Origin: Legionella bononiensis
GTDB taxonomy: Bacteria; Pseudomonadota; Gammaproteobacteria; Legionellales; Legionellaceae
Reading direction: 5' to 3'
Assembly (NCBI RefSeq): GCF_016786215.1
Contig: NZ_JADOBG010000015.1
Coordinates: 95,289 to 159,288 of the forward strand
DNA: 64,000 bases
Below the pieces are notes generated by a model, which was not told where the DNA came from, searched no databases, and saw only the letters and a list, made by a program, of their open reading frames with translations. The position numbers and the translations under genes were made by a program. Of this stretch, positions 35,539-44,614 are shown in pieces; position 1 is the first letter of the stretch, and each line of letters begins with the position of its first letter.

Positions 35539-36840
35539 TTGATTAATACATTCATCAGGAAAAAAATACAGCTGCTATTCAGTAGCCTTATTTTTTTTGT
35601 CATCAATACTCATGCCAACACCATTCAAACACCTGATGTTTGGGATGTTTTGCGCGGTGAATTTAAGATGAATCATGAAATCAATCGGCCTGAGGTTCAA
35701 GATCAAATACGCTGGCTACTCGATCATCCTGGCTTTGTGACTAAAGTATGTCAGAAAGCGGAGCCCTATCTGTATCATGTGACACGAGAAATTCAAAGAA
35801 GAAATTTACCGGGAGAATTGGCATTACTTCCTATGATAGAAAGTGCTTACGACCCATTTGCTTATTCAAAAGTAGGTGCTGCAGGTTTATGGCAAATCAT
35901 GCCAGTAACAGGAAATCAATTAGGTTTAATTCAGGATTGGTGGTTTGATGGAAGACGTAGTATTAATCATTCAACGGATGCAGCACTCACCCACCTGACG
36001 CATTTAAATAAAGTGTTTAACGGAAACTGGATTCTTTCCATAGCCGCCTATGATGCGGGTGAGGGGGCCATAGGCAGAGCGGTTAAAGCACATAATCCTG
36101 ATGGACGTAATGTCAGTTTTTGGGAATTAAATGTCCCTAAAGAAACACAAGTCTATGTACCCCGATTTTTAGCTTTGGCAGAAATCATGAGCAACCCCCA
36201 GGCTTATAAAATAAATCTGCCCGCGACACCATTCCGACCTTATTTTGAAGAAGTGAATATTGGCAGTCAAATTGACTTGAGTCATGCAGCCAGTTTAGCG
36301 GGCATTTCGGTTAATGAATTAACCAAATTAAATCCGGGTTATAATCGATGGGCCACTGCGCCCTATAAACCCTTCACGTTGCTTATTCCAATAGCGAAAG
36401 TAACTCAGTTTTATTTCAATTTATCCCATTCGCCGGTCGAGAAACGAGTGAGCTGGACCAAGCATCTCGTCCTTCCGAGTGACAGTTTGCGCAGTATAGC
36501 CAGACAGTATCATACTACGATTACATTGATAAAAAAGCTAAATCGTCTGTCCGATCACTACATACGACCCAATCAGGTTTTATTGATCCCGAGTACAAAA
36601 AATACGCCTGTATTACCGTTCCATGAAATATCCAAATCAAAATTCTTAAGCCAGACGTCAATAAAAGGGAAGGTATATCGAGTTATACATATTGTTCAGC
36701 CCAACGAATCGTATAGAACACTCGAAATGCTCTATAAAGTGTCGACTCAAGATATTATGAATTGGAATCATCTCGGCTCGGGAGTGGCATTAGTACAAGG
36801 TCAACAGTTAATTATTTGGAAAAAAATCAAACAAGCGTAA
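35539..36840 (+). CDS. mltD: MltD-like membrane-bound lytic murein transglycosylase with LysM repeats
   Basis: The 433-residue protein has a signal peptide (KIQLLFSSLIFFVINTHA). An SLT domain (about 85-220) follows with the catalytic Glu in LALLPMIESAYDPFAYS and GAAGLWQIMPVTGNQLGL. Two LysM peptidoglycan-binding repeats follow (about 312-355 and 380-430). It cuts the glycan chain of peptidoglycan to form 1,6-anhydro ends. Translation starts at a TTG (35539) with AGGA upstream. An in-frame stop at 35521 excludes a longer frame, and the first ATG would remove the signal peptide. Confidence 0.88.
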   Translation: MINTFIRKKIQLLFSSLIFFVINTHANTIQTPDVWDVLRGEFKMNHEINRPEVQDQIRWLLDHPGFVTKVCQKAEPYLYHVTREIQRRNLPGELALLPMIESAYDPFAYSKVGAAGLWQIMPVTGNQLGLIQDWWFDGRRSINHSTDAALTHLTHLNKVFNGNWILSIAAYDAGEGAIGRAVKAHNPDGRNVSFWELNVPKETQVYVPRFLALAEIMSNPQAYKINLPATPFRPYFEEVNIGSQIDLSHAASLAGISVNELTKLNPGYNRWATAPYKPFTLLIPIAKVTQFYFNLSHSPVEKRVSWTKHLVLPSDSLRSIARQYHTTITLIKKLNRLSDHYIRPNQVLLIPSTKNTPVLPFHEISKSKFLSQTSIKGKVYRVIHIVQPNESYRTLEMLYKVSTQDIMNWNHLGSGVALVQGQQLIIWKKIKQA

Positions 36841-37005
36841 ATGGAGTTATAGAAAAAGAGAGTTCATGCTCGCCGTTATGATTCGCAGCACTTATCTGAT
36901 TTGATGTTGATCTATCAACGCGAATGTAACAGTTTTCCACAATTCAACTGAGCAACCCTACAAGAGACTATAATTCAATGGACTGTTATCTACAGTATCA
37001 AAAAC

Positions 37006-39324
37006 CTACTCAGGGAAACGTAAGCTTTTATCGTGTTTAATCATCGCTTGAACTTCTGAAAACGTTTTAGGTTTTGAAAAATAATAACCCTGAATTTCAT
37101 CACAACACGCGTTGATTAAAAATTTAACTTGAGCAGCGGTTTCTACTCCCTCTGCAATCACGGACACACCTAAACTATGAGAAACTGAAATAATCGCGTT
37201 GACTATTTTAATACTGCCCACATCGTCAGGCAAACCATCAATAAATGATTTATCAATTTTAATCACATCAGGCGCAAAATTTTTTAAATAGGCAAAAGAA
37301 CTGTATCCTGTTCCAAAATCATCCAATGAAACAGTAATGCCCAATTGTTTTAATTCCATTATACATTGAGATACACGTTGTTTATTAATCATCAATATGG
37401 TTTCAGTGACTTCCAATTCAAGATATTGATAATTCACCTCTGCGGCGGTCATCAATTGATTTAATCGTTCTAATAAACTGTAGGAGCTACTGAATTGACG
37501 GGCTGATAAATTAAGAGAAGTCTTTATTGGAATCTCACTTCGAGCTATATCATTAATTGCAGTAGACAAGACCCAATCATTTATTTCTAGAATTAAATCG
37601 GATTCTTCACAAATGGGAATAAAATACTCTGGTAAACGGATGATATTTTTTGGATCATGCCAACGGATTAATCCTTCAACACCAGTAATTTTCCCTGTTT
37701 TTAAAGATACCTTGGGTTGATAATAGAGCTCCAATTCATTATGTTTAAGAGCATGGTGCATTGCATTTTCAATTTCAATGACGTGACTTGATTGTTTTAT
37801 AGTGTCTACAGTTGCAAATTTATACTGATTGCTCCCTTCTTTTAATGATTCAATAAGAGCTAAATTAGCACTGCTCAATAGTTTAGAAGGTGTTGTACCA
37901 TTTTGTGGATAACTGCTAATTCCAATACTCGCTGTTAAGAAAATATCGAGATTATTTTTTTTAATGGGTTTTTTTATTATTTCTAATAATTTATTTACAA
38001 AATCAATGATACTTTTATTATCCTCTAATTGATGGGATAAAAAACCGAATACACCTGGCTCAGTAAGTGCAACCATATCAATAAGTGATGATGAACTTTC
38101 AACAAATTTCTTACTGATCTCCTGATGAACCTGATTTCCGACATCATAACCCAGGGCATAATTAATCAGCTGATAATTATTCACTCGTAATGTGATAATA
38201 ATCATAGATTTTGTTTTCTGCTCAATCAGTTCACTTATTTTATTCATAAATGAACATTGATTGTGCAGACCAGTTAACACATCATAATCAGTCATGTATT
38301 TCAGTTGATCATTCAATAACATATGTTGAATGTATTCGCCAAACTCCTCTGCGAGTTCGGATATTATCTTATAGCCATCTATATCCAGATTTAATGTGTG
38401 GCGATTATAAAAACACAAAACCCCAAGTTTACGATTGGATACCACTATAGGCACGCCAACAACTTCTTTCAGTTTTATTGGTTTTCCTTGAGCAACTACA
38501 TGAATCTTATTAAAATGAGAATAATGAGTACTGTACTGAATAATACCTAGCTTGAAACAAATGATTTGAAATGAGTTTTTTATTTTTTCGGAAATAACCA
38601 CTATTTTTTTGTTATTAAATGTAACATGCAACTCATCACGAGACCAATGAACCAAACATGCCAAGGTGTTCTCTTTATCATCAAAAATCCAAAATTCACC
38701 AATTTCATAACCAATAGCCAAACATATGGACTGTAATGTTCTTTGTGAAAAGACTTTCATGTCTTGTGTTTGACTTAAATTTTTATGCAACTCAGTCCTC
38801 AAGCGTTTTTGCAAGGCTGTATTATATTGTGCTGTCATATCACTAATTATACCAAGAACTGCGATAACATTTCCCTGCTCATCCATTGAAGGAAAGAGTT
38901 GGTTCGATACTACCGCAATGACCCCATCCCCCCTCAGGACTTTAATATCAATTGTGATTATTCGAGCACCTTGTTTCGTTTTATCAATAGCATCCCATAT
39001 CTTTGATCTGTCTTCAGGTATAACAAAACTCAACCAGCCGTGGGGATCTTTCTTAATCAAATCAACCCTTTGTCCAAATATCTTTTCAGCATAGGAACTC
39101 AAATAAGTTATTTCATTGGTACTGACTGTCATACGCCATAATACCTGATGAATATTTTCGGTAAATTCTAAAAATAATTGCTCCCCATCAGAACTTTTAT
39201 ATTGAATGATTTTCGATTGTATTTTTGATCGCATGATGTAATAAATAACCGCACAACTCACAATGATAAATACAATGGCCGTGGTTAAAGTATAGGTTGT
39301 TGGCGAAATCATGAGCCTATCCAT
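37006..39324 (-). CDS. PAS/GAF/GGDEF/EAL protein: c-di-GMP phosphodiesterase with a degenerate GGDEF domain
   Basis: A 772-residue protein. An N-terminal membrane helix (about 10-30) is followed by a PAS domain (about 50-165), a GAF-like domain (about 190-340), GGDEF (about 350-500) and EAL (about 520-765). The GGDEF signature is lost (LTEPGVFGF). The EAL set is complete, with EAL as EGL (GVEGLIRWHD), NLSARQF, ELEVTETIL, LDDFGTGYSSFAYLKNFAPD, KIDKSFIDGL and AEGVET. The protein should degrade c-di-GMP rather than make it. It is divergent from kaiC across a 236-bp gap; in L. pneumophila a GGDEF/EAL gene also lies beside kaiBC. Confidence 0.88.
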   Translation of the reverse strand: MDRLMISPTTYTLTTAIVFIIVSCAVIYYIMRSKIQSKIIQYKSSDGEQLFLEFTENIHQVLWRMTVSTNEITYLSSYAEKIFGQRVDLIKKDPHGWLSFVIPEDRSKIWDAIDKTKQGARIITIDIKVLRGDGVIAVVSNQLFPSMDEQGNVIAVLGIISDMTAQYNTALQKRLRTELHKNLSQTQDMKVFSQRTLQSICLAIGYEIGEFWIFDDKENTLACLVHWSRDELHVTFNNKKIVVISEKIKNSFQIICFKLGIIQYSTHYSHFNKIHVVAQGKPIKLKEVVGVPIVVSNRKLGVLCFYNRHTLNLDIDGYKIISELAEEFGEYIQHMLLNDQLKYMTDYDVLTGLHNQCSFMNKISELIEQKTKSMIIITLRVNNYQLINYALGYDVGNQVHQEISKKFVESSSSLIDMVALTEPGVFGFLSHQLEDNKSIIDFVNKLLEIIKKPIKKNNLDIFLTASIGISSYPQNGTTPSKLLSSANLALIESLKEGSNQYKFATVDTIKQSSHVIEIENAMHHALKHNELELYYQPKVSLKTGKITGVEGLIRWHDPKNIIRLPEYFIPICEESDLILEINDWVLSTAINDIARSEIPIKTSLNLSARQFSSSYSLLERLNQLMTAAEVNYQYLELEVTETILMINKQRVSQCIMELKQLGITVSLDDFGTGYSSFAYLKNFAPDVIKIDKSFIDGLPDDVGSIKIVNAIISVSHSLGVSVIAEGVETAAQVKFLINACCDEIQGYYFSKPKTFSEVQAMIKHDKSLRFPE

Positions 39325-39560
39325 ATATTCCCTTTAAACTCATAACTATAATTATCAGCTTGATTATTCGACTTTATTGCGAACGACCAATTAATACTGT
39401 TTAAAGTATAGAACACATTTCTCTGATATTAATTAATCCAGGATTTGAACAGGCATAGACTATTTTTCTAGACTATAATAAATCGAAGAGAATCATAAGT
39501 CTTGTAACAAAATACTCATCACAATTCTTTAAACAGGAATTACATAAAAGGTTCATTGCT

Positions 39561-41285
39561 ATGGCAAAAGGAACAAAAAGTACCCCATCTTCATCTGAGC
39601 AGTTAGACAAATGTTTAACTGGCATCAAAGGTATCGATGAAATTACCCATGGAGGCCTTCCCCAAAACAGATCCACTTTAGTAGTTGGCTCTGCTGGTTC
39701 TGGTAAGACACTCCTTGGTATGCAATTTCTAATCAACGGCATTAAAAGCAAGGAACCTGGATTATTTGTCTCATTTGAAGAAACAGAACAAGATCTGATT
39801 AAAAACTGTCTTTCATTGGGTTTTAATTTAAATGAAAAAATTAAATCAAAGCAACTGGTTGTGCAACACATTCACATTGATCGATCTGAATTTGATGAGT
39901 CAGGCTCCTACAATCTCGAAGGGCTGTTCATTCGAATCGGTTATCTGATTAATAAACATAAAATAAAACGAGTTGTAATTGATACAATAGAGGTTTTATT
40001 TAACCATTTAGACAATACCAGTATAATTCGCTCAGAACTAGAACGTCTATTTCGTTGGCTGAGTACAAAAAACGTGACCTCAATAATTACTGGTGAGCAA
40101 GGACAAAATACCATTTCCCGTCATGGTCTAGAGGAGTATGTTGCTGACTGTGTTATTCTCCTTGATAACCGGGTTATTAATGAATTAGCGACTCGTTATT
40201 TGCGTATCCTCAAATATCGTGGTTCATCTCATGGTTCGAATGAGTTTCCTTTTATCATTGATTATCAAGGAATTACTCTTTCTCCAGTCACCTCAATTAG
40301 CCTCGATTTTATTGTACCCAATAGTTTTGTTTCGACTGGGATTAAGGCATTAGATGAGGTGTTAAGTGGCAATGGTTATTATGTAGGAGGAAGCATACTA
40401 ATTAACGGATCTGCGGGAACGGGAAAAACCAGTCTTGCCGCAACATTCGTCGACAGTCAATGTAAATCGGGTAAAAAGTGTATTTACTTTGCTTTTGAAG
40501 AATCTTCCGATCAGATAATACGTAATATGAAATCAATTAATATTAATTTGGAGCGATGGAAAAACAAGGGTAAGTTATTGTTTCAAGCGATAAGACCGAG
40601 TATTTATGGCCTGGAGTCTCATTTAATTAAAATGGTGCAACTGATCCAGGAATTTAAACCCGATAGTGTTGTCATCGATCCTATATCCAACTTAAACCTT
40701 ATCGGATCTCAATACAGCGTTAAATTAATGTTAACTCGATTAATCAACTTCCTTAAGATGAATCAAATAACAACAATTATGACCAGTTTATTGCATGAAG
40801 ATAGTTTTGAAAAACAAATAGGTATTTCATCCTTAATGGACACGTGGATTTTTTTAGATAACGTTGAAATTGATTTAGAACAAAATACCTTACTTATTGT
40901 CAAAAAATCACGTGGCATGGCCCATTCTCATCAGATGAGAGAATTCAATATCACGAAAAATGGAATCATTTTAAATGAAGTGTACATGGGTGCTGGAAAA
41001 ATTGTAGTAGGGTCTTCTCGTTTAGTACAAGCGATGCAAGATGAAATACAAGATATTCTCAAAACTCAAGAATTTACCCAAAAAATGCACCAACTTAAAG
41101 ACAAACAGCGTAAAGTTGAATCCGATATCAACGCATTAAACGACCAACTCAATAATATTAAGGATGATATACAAACATTAGACTCCAACCAGAAACATAT
41201 TAAACAAATAACAGATGAAGGTATCAAAAAAATTCGCAAAACCAGGACTCTATTACCCCAATCAGCTGGCAAGAGAGAGAACTAA
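39561..41285 (+). CDS. kaiC: KaiC-like double-domain RecA ATPase/kinase
   Basis: The 574-residue protein has two RecA-like domains. CI has Walker A GSAGSGKT (43-50) and Glu pair 73-74. CII has Walker A GSAGTGKT (283-290) and Glu pair 313-314. The CII phosphorylation loop is GISSLMDTWIFLDN (421-434), so the Ser431-Thr432 pair of cyanobacterial KaiC is Ser423-Ser424. The C terminus (about 495-550) has a coiled coil instead of the KaiA-binding tail. kaiB follows one base later, and no kaiA is in the window. In L. pneumophila the kai operon is linked to stress resistance, not a circadian clock. Confidence 0.93.
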   Translation: MAKGTKSTPSSSEQLDKCLTGIKGIDEITHGGLPQNRSTLVVGSAGSGKTLLGMQFLINGIKSKEPGLFVSFEETEQDLIKNCLSLGFNLNEKIKSKQLVVQHIHIDRSEFDESGSYNLEGLFIRIGYLINKHKIKRVVIDTIEVLFNHLDNTSIIRSELERLFRWLSTKNVTSIITGEQGQNTISRHGLEEYVADCVILLDNRVINELATRYLRILKYRGSSHGSNEFPFIIDYQGITLSPVTSISLDFIVPNSFVSTGIKALDEVLSGNGYYVGGSILINGSAGTGKTSLAATFVDSQCKSGKKCIYFAFEESSDQIIRNMKSININLERWKNKGKLLFQAIRPSIYGLESHLIKMVQLIQEFKPDSVVIDPISNLNLIGSQYSVKLMLTRLINFLKMNQITTIMTSLLHEDSFEKQIGISSLMDTWIFLDNVEIDLEQNTLLIVKKSRGMAHSHQMREFNITKNGIILNEVYMGAGKIVVGSSRLVQAMQDEIQDILKTQEFTQKMHQLKDKQRKVESDINALNDQLNNIKDDIQTLDSNQKHIKQITDEGIKKIRKTRTLLPQSAGKREN

Positions 41286-41286
41286 G

Positions 41287-41631
41287 ATGAACAAGAAAAT
41301 AACAAAAATATCAATGTCCTCAAAAGAAAAGCCATCTATAGTTCCGTATAAAAACTGGCGATTGATCCTTTACATTGCAGGAAAAACGCCACATTGTATG
41401 TTAACGTTCACCAATTTAAAAAATTTCTGTGATCAGTATCTTCCTGCACAATACACGATTGAAATCATTGACCTACTGATTTACCCTGAACGCGCCCAAT
41501 CTGATGACATTATAGCGATACCAACGATTGTTAAATTACTTCCTACCCCTAAAAGATACATCATTGGTGATTTTTCTAATCATGAATTGATGTTAATGAA
41601 ACTGGGGTTGAACGCAAGCACCGAAATGTAA
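41287..41631 (+). CDS. kaiB: KaiB-like protein
   Basis: The 114-residue protein has the thioredoxin-like KaiB pattern (WRLILYIAGKTPHCMLTFTN, then IEIIDLLIYPERAQSDDIIA, then IPTIVKLLP). An N-terminal stretch of about 22 basic residues precedes it. The ATG at 41287 follows the kaiC stop by one base. KaiB binds the CI ring of KaiC in cyanobacteria. The order kaiC-kaiB is the reverse of the usual kaiB-kaiC. Function here is inferred, as in other Legionella, to be stress or redox control. Confidence 0.9.
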   Translation: MNKKITKISMSSKEKPSIVPYKNWRLILYIAGKTPHCMLTFTNLKNFCDQYLPAQYTIEIIDLLIYPERAQSDDIIAIPTIVKLLPTPKRYIIGDFSNHELMLMKLGLNASTEM

Positions 41632-41856
41632 ACAAAATAAAAGTCAATACTTCGAAATACGTTCAGTTAATCCTTTCTTGTATCGCAATCTCATCTTTGC
41701 TCCTATGCAGTGTGAATAAGTCAGTTCAATATCCACAAAGCAAGATCTTGATTCATAAGTATTTAGTCTCATCAGTTGGGAGACGGTATTGAACCAATTT
41801 ATAGATGAAACCAAGGTGATGTGACGAGTACTTTTTCACGGGGTAAAGAGAACACG

Positions 41857-42510
41857 TCATTGTGGCTGCATCTTTTTCAAGAAAATCACGTCAGTGCCGC
41901 GGATATTGGTTATTGTATTGATGACCATTGTTGTTTCCCGCAATAAATTGTGAATATCAGCAAGCAAATCATAGCCATGTTGTTTTAATGGCCTCAGTAA
42001 AAAATAAGCCTCGCCTCCGTAGGTCAATGAATTGGCCAAGGCATTTATAAAATGTGCAAAGGTGCTGTCTAAAAAAAACCGACAGCGATTTTTAAATTCA
42101 GAAGGCGAAAGTACTCCATGCCCTTGGTGAAAATAAGGGGGATTACTTACAATCAAATCAAATTGTTCCGCCCATTGTTCTTCAAGCAAGAGATCGTAAT
42201 TGGCCAAATGCCAGTTTAATTGCAACTCAGGCCGGTTAATCAAAGCGACATTTTTATGAAAATAATCCGTATAAATAGCCTGAACATCCATAAAATCAAT
42301 ATACCTAAGTTCACGAAGATGCCAGGTAAGCTCCATACCAATCACACCAGAACCGGCACACAGATCCAATACGCGCAACGAGTTAAGATCTTGCCGATCC
42401 CGTAATTGTTCCGCAACAAATGATGCCAACTGAATTGAATCGAGACTACAACGATATTCTTCTGGCTGATGGTATTGATAAGTGAACATCGAGAAGGAAC
42501 CTGTTGGCAA
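41857..42510 (-). CDS. TrmN6-like SAM-dependent methyltransferase
   Basis: A 217-residue Rossmann methyltransferase with motif I VLDLCAGSGVIGMEL (about residues 44-58) and the adenine/amide-N6 methylation motif SNPPYF (about 123-128). The N terminus, FTYQYHQPEEYRCSLDSIQL, is like that of the tRNA1(Val) A37 N6-methyltransferase TrmN6/YfiC. The next closest alternative is a PrmC/PrmB-like glutamine methyltransferase. The gene stands alone. Confidence 0.75.
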   Translation of the reverse strand: MPTGSFSMFTYQYHQPEEYRCSLDSIQLASFVAEQLRDRQDLNSLRVLDLCAGSGVIGMELTWHLRELRYIDFMDVQAIYTDYFHKNVALINRPELQLNWHLANYDLLLEEQWAEQFDLIVSNPPYFHQGHGVLSPSEFKNRCRFFLDSTFAHFINALANSLTYGGEAYFLLRPLKQHGYDLLADIHNLLRETTMVINTITNIRGTDVIFLKKMQPQ

Positions 42511-42610
42511 TAATGATATTCAAACCTGATAAGCAAGCATAATAACGAACTATTAATAAAAAATCAGCTCTCAGGTTGCAAGCGAAGTGTATATCAAAAG
42601 GGAATAGAGT

Positions 42611-42642
42611 AAAAATACACCCCCCATTAGAATGAAGGGTGT
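42611..42642 (-). terminator. Terminator of the J-domain gene
   Basis: On the minus strand ACACCC and GGGTGT pair (plus-strand 42617-42622 and 42637-42642), followed by a run of T (plus-strand AAAAA 42611-42615). It lies 9 bp after the stop codon. Confidence 0.75.
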
Positions 42643-42650
42643 TCTATAGA

Positions 42651-43448
42651 TTAGTCTAATAGTGGAACAGAGCTGCTTGGTTCTGGTTGACGCTCCATTG
42701 CCATTAATAAAGCAACTGAGTCAACTGTTACATAGGCACGCGCATATTCAGCGAGAACCGTGTGATATGCTTCCAATGTTACAGGTTTCCCTACAAATTC
42801 GGCCAATTGATTTAAACAAAAATATTTTTTGTTATCTGTTGCAGAATGTAGATCAGCATTATTAACCATTAAATTTAATATTCCCTTAAATGCAGATATT
42901 ACTCTGTCAGGGTGAGCTCCTGGCCAAATATCACCTTGAAGCTTTTCAATTTCGAAGCCTAACTTTTTATCTAAAGGATCAGTTGAAGAGATAAGAGAAG
43001 CGGTACTTTCTAGATAGGCCATAAGATTATCATTGACCTGTTTAAAAAAACCAGCAAATCCACCGGTATACAAATCAAATGTACTAAAATATTGACTTGG
43101 TCTGGAAACTGTTGGATTTTGAGGAATGATGTCCGGTTTAAAGAATGATGAAGATGTGGGTGAAGATCGAGTTGGGGATGGTGTTCTATATGAACTTGAT
43201 CCAGGCTGATAGTTAGCATGTGATGACGTCCAATCCGGCTTAATTGCCTGAGCGCTAAATTGGTCAAAATATAATTGAGCTTTCGCTTCAGTATCGAGTA
43301 ATTCCCATACCTTAGCGACTACTTTAAATTCCTCTGCATCTCCTCCACGGTCAGGATGTGATATACGCGCTTTTTCGCGGTATGCTTTTTTTAATAGATT
43401 AAAATCTGCAGTGGGTTCAAGACCTAAAACTTCATAAACTGTTGCCAT
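42651..43448 (-). CDS. J-domain protein of unknown function
   Basis: A 265-residue protein. Residues 1-65 form a J domain (TVYEVLGLEPTADFNLLKKA, then HPD in ISHPDRGGDAEEFK). The rest lacks DnaJ Gly/Phe and zinc regions and has a Ser/Pro-rich linker (about 85-120) and a helical tail. The ATG at 43448 is set by AGGAGT 8 bp upstream. J-domain proteins stimulate DnaK/Hsp70, bacterial or, if exported, host. Short J proteins with a linker occur in Legionella as candidate effectors; export is not proven. Confidence 0.72.
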   Translation of the reverse strand: MATVYEVLGLEPTADFNLLKKAYREKARISHPDRGGDAEEFKVVAKVWELLDTEAKAQLYFDQFSAQAIKPDWTSSHANYQPGSSSYRTPSPTRSSPTSSSFFKPDIIPQNPTVSRPSQYFSTFDLYTGGFAGFFKQVNDNLMAYLESTASLISSTDPLDKKLGFEIEKLQGDIWPGAHPDRVISAFKGILNLMVNNADLHSATDNKKYFCLNQLAEFVGKPVTLEAYHTVLAEYARAYVTVDSVALLMAMERQPEPSSSVPLLD

Positions 43449-43577
43449 TTGAGTTACTCCTATAATTAATGTACAGGAACAATTGTAACTCCATATGACC
43501 AAAAAAAGAACAAATTGTTTGTAATAACCACTATTGATAAATCATATAATGAGCACCGCTTCATTCAATTTAACAAT

Positions 43578-43970
43578 CTACCAACCCCCTTGATAAGGAC
43601 GGTGTTTACTCATCTGATTAGAGTTATTTCCTCGGTGATAATGGAAACGCCATTGATTTTGTTGGCTTTTAGGATCTTTAATCGGATGGTAGTCAAAGGC
43701 AAACAATCGATGCAGCTTGCCATCAGGTTTTTTTTTATAAAAGTTGACTCCGCCGCCACCGGTTCTGGAATAAAGAACGAATGCGGCTTTATAATTTCCT
43801 TTTTTCAACAATGCGTAAGCAGCCAATGAAGTTGCTAAAAATATAGCTGCATTCTGGCTATAAGTATTTTTTTTTGGATCGGATTTTTCGTTAAGGTCCA
43901 AAGTGAAGCCTGCAATAAATAATAAAATATATTCTACATCATTTGACAAATAAATGAACCCTCTGCTCAA
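43578..43970 (-). pseudogene. Hypothetical protein, probably 5'-truncated
   Basis: The frame codes for 130 residues from a TTG without a ribosome binding site, directly next to a copy of the CCTGTATTA repeat (from 43978). The C-terminal half is polar and distinctive (RTGGGGVNFYKKKPDGKLHR and FDYHPIKDPKSQQNQWRFHYHRG ending KHRPYQGGW) and looks like a real domain end. The missing start and adjoining repeat suggest that the 5' part was lost. No family was identified; a short but intact gene remains possible. Confidence 0.45.
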
Positions 43971-43977
43971 TAATAAA

Positions 43978-44051
43978 CGTCTAATACAGGCTACACATTC
44001 CTACTTTTTGATACCAATCGTAGCCTGTATTAGACGAAGTCGTAATACAGG
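43978..44051. repeat. REP-like palindrome, copy 2, with an inverted partial copy
   Basis: CCTGTATTA (44024-44032) and TAATACAGG (44043-44051) flank cgtc/gacg, forming the same 28-bp palindrome as at 16813. A half copy CGTCTAATACAGGCTACA (43978-43995) stands inverted to it, giving a stem around a 22-nt spacer. Confidence 0.75.
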
Positions 44052-44267
44052 ATCAACCTCACCCAATATCACCCTTCTATTATTCAATTACAAACGCGGA
44101 ACCATAAACTTTTGGCAAATTCGGTTTGATTCGATCCATTACAATACGGAATAGCATGATGACATATAAAATCCTGGGGATTCGCCTCATTTGTGAATGG
44201 TGCAATCCATTATTTTTAAGAGTGGAATTATGGAGAAAACAGCTGAAATAATTCGGATGGAATCCAT

Positions 44268-44295
44268 CCTGTATTACGACTTCGTCTAATACAGG
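44268..44295. repeat. REP-like palindrome, copy 3
   Basis: CCTGTATTACGACTTCGTC followed by TAATACAGG, in the opposite orientation to copy 2 and 220 bp from it. The region 44052-44267 between them shows no gene. Confidence 0.75.
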
Positions 44296-44448
44296 CTACA
44301 CAGGAGGGTCAATGTATGGTAAGTCCGATACAGAAACACTATAAAAAATATTCATATCAGTACATTGAATCTCATTAAAAGAGTCTGGGTACACACGAAT
44401 AATGCGGTTATGTGAATCACAAACACAATGATAAAGAATGGACCCTCC

Positions 44449-44608
44449 GCCTTCGCGGAGGGTGACGGGGATGGGATGCGGAGGGTGACGTAGATGGGAT
44501 GCGGAGGGTGACGTAGATGGGATGCGGAGGGTGACGTGGATGGGATGCGGAGGGTGACGAGGATGGGATGCGGAGGGTGACGAGGATGGGATGCGGAGGG
44601 TGACGAGG
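44449..44608. repeat. 23-bp tandem repeat, about 6-7 units
   Basis: The unit GGGATGCGGAGGGTGACG plus 5 variable bases starts at 44473, 44496, 44519, 44542, 44565 and 44588. A partial unit at the left merges into the hairpin CCCTCCGCC..GGCGGAGGG-like sequence (44444-44463). The array ends just before the APH-like gene. It is GC-rich compared with its surroundings; an open frame across it (HPRHPPHPI-like repeats) is a product of the repeat, not a gene. Confidence 0.9.
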
Positions 44609-44614
44609 GATTCA

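Noticed and set aside
39473..39871. Minus-strand frame of 132 codons opposite kaiC
   Set aside because: It is antisense to the conserved Walker A region of kaiC, with no domain and no ribosome binding site.
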